Origin: Bryobacter sp. | GTDB lineage: Bacteria > Acidobacteriota > Terriglobia > Bryobacterales > Bryobacteraceae | DNA: 32,468 nucleotides | Direction: 5' to 3' | Assembly: GCA_022843605.1 (NCBI GenBank) | Contig: JALHNI010000074.1 | Span: forward strand, 1 to 32,468 | Shown here: one piece after another, positions 15,775 to 22,372 of the stretch | Layout of the letters: each line of letters begins with the position of its first letter | Numbering within the stretch: position 1 is the first letter of the stretch | Made by a program: the position numbers and the translations under genes | The notes under the pieces: generated by a model | The model's database searches: none | What the model was told of the DNA's origin: nothing | The model's input: only the letters and a program-made list of their open reading frames with translations

Positions 15775-18394
15775 GGAAGACCAGGCCCGAAGGCAGATCC
15801 TCGCCGTACACGCGGCCCATCGCCGCCAAGTCGCGCCCGGTGCCGCCCTCCAGCAACGCCCGCAGACCGTCGGCATCCTTATGTTTCGCAACGGCCTGCC
15901 GTGCCAACTCGAGCGACGACGCCGACACATCGCGCGCCGAATCTCCCGTCGATTGCGCGATCTGCGCCACGGCTTCCGCCGCGCCCTCGGCGCCGGCCAG
16001 GATCGAGAGCCAGCGCTCCGCCGCCGCCGGAGGCAGCACCAAATTGTTCGGCCCATGGAAGAGTTGTCGCGCGCCCAACCGCGCCAGGCACCAGAAATCA
16101 GAAGGCGTATGCTGCTTGGCCTTCACCTGCTTCAGCAACGCTTCGCCCAACTCGGTCTTCGTCCCCACCGGCAGCAGTTCCAGCGAACTCGCCGTCCGCC
16201 ACATCTCCCGCCGCAGAGACGTATTCACCCGCGGCGGTCGCGCGCTCCCGCGCGGCAACAGGAAGGACGAGATCCGTTGATAGACATCGGTTTGCTGATT
16301 CCGGTTCAGCCCGCCAGCCACCCGCCCCCAGAAGATCCACCATTCAATCTCATTCTGGACGGCGCTCGGAAACGCCAAACCCGCCGCATAGACGCGTCGC
16401 GCCTGTTCGATTCGCAGGTCGTCACCCGGCGCGCCAAAGCCGGGTCGCAGGCAGAAGCCCGCCAAACTCAACCACCGGAACTCATGCGCCGCCGACAGAT
16501 TCCGCTGCTCGCTTACCGTTAGGAACTTGTCGGCCAGACGCCGCAAAGTGCCCAGCGGCCACGATCCCCGCCCCAGCCCGATCGCCTGTTCGAGCTTGCC
16601 TGGCAACTCTTCCGGCGGAAACACTCGCGCAAAACAATCGCCAATCAGTTTCTCGGCCGCGCCTACGGCTTCGTCGCTAATCACCGTCGCCGCGCGCGGT
16701 TGGGTCACCGATTGCACACCCGCACGCCGCAGTTGGAACTCCAGCTTCCAGCGGTGCTCGCTGATCTTCGAATCCGCAAATAGCTCCAGTGTCCCGATCG
16801 CCGTGAGATTCGCCGTCAGTTGAATCGGCACCAGCCGTTCTTCGGTCGGCTTCCCAAAGCGAATCACCGCATCGAGCGGCGCATGCTGATTGAACTCCGG
16901 CTCAATCCCCACCACTTGCCCTGGCGCGTCGTCCACGCGGGTCAGCGAGCTATACAGGCGAAAACTCACCGGCCGGTTCGCGATCAGCCGCAAGCCGTCT
17001 CCCGCCGGATCGATCGTCACCGTACTGCCCTCTTCCGCCCCGCGCGGCACCAGCGTTACCGCCCGCGCCGCATCCAAGCCGATATAGTAGCTACGCGGCA
17101 GACCACCGCGGACCAGCACGCCCTGGCCCGTCGCGCGGACATTCGCATAGTATGCGGCGCCGATCGCCACCGCCAAATCGAGATCGTGGTTCTCGAGCAA
17201 CAACGGCTTCGCGCCGTACCATTTCTCCAGCACCTCGGCCACCCGTTCGCGCAGGATCGCGGGAATGAAGAAGCCGCCGTTGAAGAGAATCGCGTCGGGC
17301 CGGACGTCACCCGCCTGGGCCAGAAACGCCGCCAAATGCTTGGTGATCGCCGGATCACTTTCATAGGGCAACCCGGCTTCGCGGAAGAGACTGCGTTTAT
17401 CGTCCGACGGCCGGTCCGCAAGTTCGCAAAACGGCAGAAACCCGTCCAGCGCCAACTCCAGCGCTTCTTCGCGCGTAATCTCCGCCTTCAACGTGCCACC
17501 GATCAGCGACGAACCGCCGCCCAACACGGTGACGTCCACCTTCTCCAAGCCCGTCTCGCTCAGCAGTCGCTCCTTGGCCGCGCCGCACGCCCGCCTCAAT
17601 CCGCTGCGCTGCCGTAGCGACAGTTGCGTATTCAGCTTGCTCTCCACTAGCCAGGCCAGTGTCAGATCCAGGTTGTCACCGCCCAGCAGAAGGTGCTTGC
17701 CGACGGCCGTTCGGGTAAAGTCGACCCGATCGCCCTCACGGTTCACGCGGATCAGGGTGAAGTCCGAGGTGCCGCCGCCCACATCGCAAACCAGCACATG
17801 CATGCCATCGCGTAGCTGTTTTTGACTCTGCGAAAGATGATTGGCGATCCAGGCGTAGAAGGCCGCCGCCGGCTCTTCAATCAGGGTCAGGTTCTCCAGG
17901 CCGGCTTCCTTGGCCGCCATCACCGTCAGCGCCCGCGCCTCTTCGTCGAAGCTCGCCGGCACCGTCAGCACAATCGACTGCTCCGCCAGGGGCTTCTTGG
18001 GATGCTTCGCGTCCCAGGTCTCACGCAGGTGCGACAGATACCGTGACGACGCCTCCACTGGCGACATCAGCCGTCCGGCTTCCTGCGCGTCCCAGGGCAG
18101 AATCTTCGCCGTCCGGTCGACCTGTGAATTCGAGAGCCAACTCTTCGCCGCGTAAATCGATTTGGTCGGCACCAGGGCGCCTTGCTCCCGCGCATAGGCG
18201 CCGATCGCCACCTCGCCGTCGGCAAACAGAAACGAGGGCAAGGTCCGCCGGGACTCGGTTCTTCCCGGCGCCACCGGCTGCGGGATGTCCAGGGTATGAA
18301 TTACCGGGTAGTCGTCCGACTCAAGAGGATCTGTAAATGCCAGGGCCGAATTGGTTGTACCGAGATCGATCCCAATGTTGATGGTTGAGGACAT
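15767..18394 (-). CDS. Hsp70-family protein with DUF3731-like C-terminus
   Basis: This 875-residue protein has a DnaK-type ATPase domain at the N-terminus: phosphate-1 loop IGIDLGTTNS (residues 7-16), SFDEEARALTVMAAKEAGL, connect and phosphate-2 region CDVGGGTSDFTLI, and adenosine motif LFNGGFFIPAIL. The ATPase domain carries insertions, and the C-terminal half is not a canonical DnaK substrate-binding domain. Instead it resembles the DUF3731 region (PLGTLRRLADKFLTVSEQR, NEIEWWIFWGRVAGGL). Such proteins are Hsp70 relatives of unknown client range, often next to other Hsp70-like genes, which are absent here. It is the first gene of an operon with thiL, the methyltransferase and a membrane protein. 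ATG 18394 has only a weak AGAG upstream. It is not the housekeeping DnaK. Confidence 0.88.
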   Translation of the reverse strand: MSSTINIGIDLGTTNSALAFTDPLESDDYPVIHTLDIPQPVAPGRTESRRTLPSFLFADGEVAIGAYAREQGALVPTKSIYAAKSWLSNSQVDRTAKILPWDAQEAGRLMSPVEASSRYLSHLRETWDAKHPKKPLAEQSIVLTVPASFDEEARALTVMAAKEAGLENLTLIEEPAAAFYAWIANHLSQSQKQLRDGMHVLVCDVGGGTSDFTLIRVNREGDRVDFTRTAVGKHLLLGGDNLDLTLAWLVESKLNTQLSLRQRSGLRRACGAAKERLLSETGLEKVDVTVLGGGSSLIGGTLKAEITREEALELALDGFLPFCELADRPSDDKRSLFREAGLPYESDPAITKHLAAFLAQAGDVRPDAILFNGGFFIPAILRERVAEVLEKWYGAKPLLLENHDLDLAVAIGAAYYANVRATGQGVLVRGGLPRSYYIGLDAARAVTLVPRGAEEGSTVTIDPAGDGLRLIANRPVSFRLYSSLTRVDDAPGQVVGIEPEFNQHAPLDAVIRFGKPTEERLVPIQLTANLTAIGTLELFADSKISEHRWKLEFQLRRAGVQSVTQPRAATVISDEAVGAAEKLIGDCFARVFPPEELPGKLEQAIGLGRGSWPLGTLRRLADKFLTVSEQRNLSAAHEFRWLSLAGFCLRPGFGAPGDDLRIEQARRVYAAGLAFPSAVQNEIEWWIFWGRVAGGLNRNQQTDVYQRISSFLLPRGSARPPRVNTSLRREMWRTASSLELLPVGTKTELGEALLKQVKAKQHTPSDFWCLARLGARQLFHGPNNLVLPPAAAERWLSILAGAEGAAEAVAQIAQSTGDSARDVSASSLELARQAVAKHKDADGLRALLEGGTGRDLAAMGRVYGEDLPSGLVFHD

Positions 18395-18456
18395 GCTCTA
18401 ACGCTTATTCTCCCAGACTGCCGCCCACGCGCCAGCCGCGCCCGAATTTCTGTATG

Positions 18457-18462
18457 TATAAT
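18457..18462 (+). promoter_or_regulatory. Consensus -10 box for comF
   Basis: A perfect TATAAT preceded by TG lies in the gap between the divergent hsp70 and comF genes. No good -35 is seen 17 bp upstream. Transcription from here would start near 18469, which argues against the comF frame beginning at the ATG at 18454 inside the element. Confidence 0.5.
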
Positions 18463-18519
18463 AACGGTTGGAGGTGGACTTTCCATTTAGGATTCGTCCA
18501 ATACCGGTTGCCATCCGCG

Positions 18520-19311
18520 GTGTCCGGTCCCTTGCGGTCTTTTTTCGGCTGGGCTGGCAATCTCCTTTACCCTGCTGACTGCCGAGTTTGCTCTACTCCC
18601 CTTGTCACCTTCTCTCGGGTTCCCGTCTGTCATCTCTGCCTGGCCGAAAGCCATCCCTTTGAGGCGGAGATCTTTTGTAAGCAATGCCGGACGCCCTTTA
18701 TCAGCCGCGCTCCGCTCGATGAAGAGGGATGCTGTTCGCTCTGCCGGCTGGGCCTGCGAGGCTTCGATGCCGCCTACAGCAGCGGTGAGTACGCCGGTGC
18801 GCTGCGCAAGCTGATTCATCTCTTCAAATACCAGGCGATTTATTCTCTCGAAAAGACGCTGGTCGATCGGCTCTCCGATTCGTTACCCCGCGACCAGCAC
18901 TATGACTTGCTCACCCCGGTCCCCATGCACTGGTGGCGCCGCCTCAGCCGTGGCCGCAACCACGCAGAGATTCTCGCCCGGGGACTCGGCCGCCGCACCG
19001 GCATCCGCTTTGCCGAGCCGCTTTTCCGCAAAAAGTTGACGCCTTCACAGGCCAAAGTCAGCCGCGCTGAACGCCGCCGCAATGTTCAAGGCGTCTTCGC
19101 CGTCCGGCGGCCCGTCTCCGTGCGCGGCAAACGAATTCTGCTGGTGGATGACGTACTCACCACCGGCTCAACCGCGGGGGCTTGTGCCGCCGCGCTGAAG
19201 AAAGCGGGCGCCGCGCATGTCGCGGTCATCACCATCGCCCGTGTGGATAGGCGGGATTGGGTAGAACCCTTCGTAACCGATCGAGGAAGTAAAGCAGCAA
19301 CGGCATCCTGA
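18520..19311 (+). CDS. comF: ComF-family phosphoribosyltransferase-like protein
   Basis: ComF proteins assist natural transformation after DNA enters the cytoplasm. They carry a double zinc finger and a phosphoribosyltransferase-type fold. Visible here are Cys pairs CRVC, CHLC, CKQC and CSLC in the first 75 residues, the conserved YSSGEYAGALRKLIHLFKY region, PVPMHWWRRLSRGRNHAE, and the PRPP-binding motif ILLVDDVLTTGSTA. The open frame begins at 18385. A GTG at 18520 is preferred because it leaves the family N-terminus (NLLYPADC) and lies downstream of the TATAAT at 18457. A TTG at 18508 or the ATG at 18454 cannot be excluded. No start has a good Shine-Dalgarno, although an unused GGAGGT sits at 18469-18475. 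HNH gene follows 33 nt later. Confidence 0.88.
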   Translation: MSGPLRSFFGWAGNLLYPADCRVCSTPLVTFSRVPVCHLCLAESHPFEAEIFCKQCRTPFISRAPLDEEGCCSLCRLGLRGFDAAYSSGEYAGALRKLIHLFKYQAIYSLEKTLVDRLSDSLPRDQHYDLLTPVPMHWWRRLSRGRNHAEILARGLGRRTGIRFAEPLFRKKLTPSQAKVSRAERRRNVQGVFAVRRPVSVRGKRILLVDDVLTTGSTAGACAAALKKAGAAHVAVITIARVDRRDWVEPFVTDRGSKAATAS

Positions 19312-19344
19312 TCGCGAGTCCGGTTGGAAAGGTGAAAAAGGAAT

Positions 19345-19908
19345 ATGAAGTCGATCGCGCAAACCATGAAACACGACCGATTCAAGGACCCTGATCGCTT
19401 GCATCGCCCCGTGCTCGTCTTGAACGCCAGCTACGAACCCATCAATATCTGTGCCGCGCGCCGCGCCCTCGTCCTCCTCATCAAAGGCGTCGCCGCCGCC
19501 GAAGAGCACGCCCACCACCAAGTCAGCTCCAACCGCGCCTCCCTAAACTTGCCCACCGTGATTCGCTTGCTCGAGTACCGGCGCATTCCCCACCAGTCCC
19601 GGGCACTCTCCCGTAAGAACATCCTCATGCGGGATCGTTATACCTGCCAATACTGCCAGCGCGTCACGCCCTCCGGCGAACTGACTCTTGACCATGTGAT
19701 TCCCCGCTCCCGCGCCGGCGAAACCACCTGGGAAAACCTCGTCGCCTGCTGCCACCCCTGCAACAATCGCAAGGGCAACCGCACCCCGGATGAGGCCGGC
19801 TTCAAGCTCCAGCGCGCCCCCCGCCCCTTCTCGCTCCATACCAGCCGTCACCTGATGCGTCTGCTCGGCAAGAGCGACGATCAGTGGCGCAAGTACCTCT
19901 TCTACTAA
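19345..19908 (+). CDS. HNH endonuclease family protein
   Basis: This 187-residue protein belongs to the common chromosomal HNH group whose N-terminal half reads like PVLVLNASYEPINICAARRA. The HNH nuclease fold follows: zinc knuckle CQYC and CHPC, metal-binding core LTLDHVIPRSRAGETTWENL and the closing NNRKGNRTPDEAG. Members are widespread, usually single-copy, and their cellular target is not established, so this is a host gene rather than a homing nuclease. The start ATG at 19345 has AAAAAGGA just upstream. It follows comF by 33 nt and precedes the acyl-CoA dehydrogenase by 42 nt, so the three may form one transcript. Confidence 0.9.
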   Translation: MKSIAQTMKHDRFKDPDRLHRPVLVLNASYEPINICAARRALVLLIKGVAAAEEHAHHQVSSNRASLNLPTVIRLLEYRRIPHQSRALSRKNILMRDRYTCQYCQRVTPSGELTLDHVIPRSRAGETTWENLVACCHPCNNRKGNRTPDEAGFKLQRAPRPFSLHTSRHLMRLLGKSDDQWRKYLFY

Positions 19909-19950
19909 GCATGTTGCGACTCGGGCCACGCCGCTCGCTAAACTGGTCGG

Positions 19951-21120
19951 ATGCCTCGTTTCCCCGGCGTCGACTACCTGCAGATTGACTCGCTCTTCAA
20001 CGAACAGGAACTGCTGGTTCGCCAAACCACGCGGCAATTTATCGAAGACCGCGGCATTCCTCTGATTCGCGATTGCTTCCGCGATGGACGCTTCCCCAAG
20101 GAATTGATCCCTGAAATGGGCGAACTCGGCTTCTTCGGCGCCAATCTCGAGGGTTACGGCTGCGCCGGCATGAGCAACGTCGAGTACGGTCTCATCATGC
20201 AGGAAATCGAACGCTGCGACTCGGGATTACGAAGCTTCGTCTCCGTGCAAGGAGCGCTGGTCATGTACCCGATTCTCACTTACGGCAGCGAAGAGCAGAA
20301 GCAGCATTGGTTGCCGCGTTTACAGTCCGGCAAGGCGATCGGTTGCTTCGGCCTCACGGAACCCGGCTATGGCTCTAACCCCGCCGGGATGACCACCAAG
20401 GCGGTCAAGGATGGTAGCCACTGGGTGTTAAACGGTGAAAAGACCTGGATCACGAACGGCGGAGTCGCCGATGTCGCCGTCGTTTGGGCTCGCGCCGAGG
20501 ACGGCATCCGCGGTTTTCTGGTGGAAGCCGGAACACCCGGCTACAGCACCTCCGACATCCATGGCAAGCTCTCCATGCGAGCCTCGGTCACGTCAAGCCT
20601 CGCCTTCGCCGATTGCCGCATTCCTGCGGAAAACATGCTGCCTAACGTCAGAGGACTCAAGGGGCCGCTCGGCTGCCTTTCCCAAGCCCGCCACGGCATC
20701 GGATGGGGCGTCCTCGGCGCGGCCATGGACTGTTACGAAACAGCGCGCCAGTATACGATCCTGCGCAAGCAGTTCGACGACAAACCCATCGCCGGGCACC
20801 AACTGGTGCAGGAAAAATTGGCCTGGATGATCACTGAGATCACCAAGGGTCAGTTACTGGCCCTCCACTGCGGACGCCTGAAGGACCAGGGCAAGCTGGA
20901 GCCTGCGCATATCTCCATGTTGAAGCAGAACAACGTAGCGATCGCACTCGAATGCGCGCGCCTTTCGCGCGACTTACTCGGCGGCAACGGCATCATGGAC
21001 GAATACCCCATCATGCGCCATCTTTGTAACCTCGAAACGGTGAAGACCTACGAGGGCACGGACCATATCCACACGCTGGTGATCGGCGAACGGGTAACCG
21101 GTATCGCCGCTTACAAGTAA
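19951..21120 (+). CDS. gcdH: Glutaryl-CoA dehydrogenase-like acyl-CoA dehydrogenase
   Basis: This 389-residue FAD enzyme would oxidise and decarboxylate glutaryl-CoA to crotonyl-CoA, a step of lysine, tryptophan and aromatic degradation. Group-specific blocks are visible: DSGLRSFVSVQ with Arg94 at the position of the substrate-carboxylate-binding Arg of human GCDH, CFGLTEPGYGSNP, TWITNGGVADVAVVWARAE, KLSMRASVTSSL, and ARHGIGWGVLGAAMDCYETA. The catalytic Glu is E368 in TYEGTDHIHTL. Length and order match the family. Glutarate-specific versus other short-chain acyl-CoA use is inferred from Arg94 and the overall pattern. The 3' end overlaps the convergent propeller gene by 10 bp. Confidence 0.88.
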   Translation: MPRFPGVDYLQIDSLFNEQELLVRQTTRQFIEDRGIPLIRDCFRDGRFPKELIPEMGELGFFGANLEGYGCAGMSNVEYGLIMQEIERCDSGLRSFVSVQGALVMYPILTYGSEEQKQHWLPRLQSGKAIGCFGLTEPGYGSNPAGMTTKAVKDGSHWVLNGEKTWITNGGVADVAVVWARAEDGIRGFLVEAGTPGYSTSDIHGKLSMRASVTSSLAFADCRIPAENMLPNVRGLKGPLGCLSQARHGIGWGVLGAAMDCYETARQYTILRKQFDDKPIAGHQLVQEKLAWMITEITKGQLLALHCGRLKDQGKLEPAHISMLKQNNVAIALECARLSRDLLGGNGIMDEYPIMRHLCNLETVKTYEGTDHIHTLVIGERVTGIAAYK

Positions 21121-22337
21121 CCCCGCAAGTCAATCAGATACATTTGTCGGCCGCCGGCATGGGGCGAATCAATGCAGACTTTCGTACCGTCGGGCGAAGA
21201 TCGTGGATGGGTGTCGCAGCGCCATTCACCCGTGTATTCCCGGGGCGAATGGAAGTCGCCCAAAGGACGGCGTTCTCCGGTCGTGACGTTGTAGACATAG
21301 ACGTGCTGCAGGCGTTGGGCGTCCGGGTAAGTATCGTTCAGAATCCACCGGTTGCCTTTGAGATACGTGTTGTGGCCATTGACGGTCATTACGTCCGGGC
21401 CGATCGGCGAGACCCGGTCGGTTTGATCTTCGTAGAGATAGAACTTCTGCTTTCCGAGTGAAGGATGCCAAGCCCACGCGGCGACGTGCTTCGGATCACG
21501 CCAGATGAAGTGCGAAGTCTGCCCGTAGGGGTCCAGCACGTAAGGATTCCGCCCGTCGGCGTCCATGGTGAAGAGGCGGGTGGCGAAGCTCTGTTTCTCT
21601 TTGGGTCCGCGCCAGCGATGCAGAAAGATAAAGCGCTTGCTGTCCGGCGAAATGAGTAAGTGGTTAAACCAGTGCTTACTTTCGTTCCAGGGCGAGTAAG
21701 TCCAGTCGCCCTTCGGCTGCGGGACATCGAGCGCGTCGGCCACGGAAAAGAGTAACTTCGACTCGCCGGAACGAAGGTCCACCTTCCAGATGCCCACATC
21801 CTTCGGCGCCGCCTGCGCGGCGTTCGGATCCGGAATCCCGGCATAGCCGTAGCCGGGCCGCGTGTGGTTCAGACGACGGAAGTCGGTGGAAAGCCCCCAT
21901 TTTCCGTCGCTCGAGAGCGTGTAAATCGGGGACGGCAGCACGCGCTCACGCCCGGACTTCAGGTGGTGAATCACGCTGACGAAGCGGCCATCGCGCCGGT
22001 CATTCCAGATCACCTCGTCTCGCGAACCGGGAATCCATTGCAGCATACAGCCCTGCTGCCAGTTCCAGGCCCGAGTCTGGCCGATCTCACGCCATACGTC
22101 GCCGCGTTCCGTGTCGATGACGCCCAAGCGGATCACGTCGTCGGCCGCCGGCGACCGGTGCTCAAAATCCACCTCCATCCCGAGGCAATAGCGCGATGAC
22201 GGATCGAATTGGCGCTTGTCATAGTAGCCGAACCAATGAAACTTCGGCCCACTGGTGATCGCCCTCACCGGCGGCAATCCCTTGCCCGCCAAGCTCGAGA
22301 CCCCAGCCAACACCATTGCAAACTCTCTTCGCCGCAT
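21111..22337 (-). CDS. Tat-exported beta-propeller protein, oligogalacturonate-lyase-like, function unknown
   Basis: This 408-residue protein begins with a twin-arginine-like leader (MRRREFAMVLAGVSSLAG). The rest is a beta-propeller: repeated strand pairs such as SRDEVIWNDRRDGRFVSVIH, SPDSKRFIFLHRW and HPRSSPDGTKVCIDSPHAGG resemble WD40/TolB-like or oligogalacturonate-lyase repeats. Conserved His and Arg residues (FGYYDKRQFDP, YSPWNESKHWFNHLLISPD, FIWRDPKH, VNGHNTYL) suggest an active site or metal site rather than a scaffold only. I do not recognise a named enzyme; a secreted sugar-acid or polysaccharide enzyme is a guess. Its ATG lies 35 bp from the divergent AsmA ATG and lacks a Shine-Dalgarno. 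Confidence 0.75.
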   Translation of the reverse strand: MRRREFAMVLAGVSSLAGKGLPPVRAITSGPKFHWFGYYDKRQFDPSSRYCLGMEVDFEHRSPAADDVIRLGVIDTERGDVWREIGQTRAWNWQQGCMLQWIPGSRDEVIWNDRRDGRFVSVIHHLKSGRERVLPSPIYTLSSDGKWGLSTDFRRLNHTRPGYGYAGIPDPNAAQAAPKDVGIWKVDLRSGESKLLFSVADALDVPQPKGDWTYSPWNESKHWFNHLLISPDSKRFIFLHRWRGPKEKQSFATRLFTMDADGRNPYVLDPYGQTSHFIWRDPKHVAAWAWHPSLGKQKFYLYEDQTDRVSPIGPDVMTVNGHNTYLKGNRWILNDTYPDAQRLQHVYVYNVTTGERRPLGDFHSPREYTGEWRCDTHPRSSPDGTKVCIDSPHAGGRQMYLIDLRGYL

Positions 22338-22372
22338 CCCAACGATTCTATACAGCCCGCTATGATGAGGGC

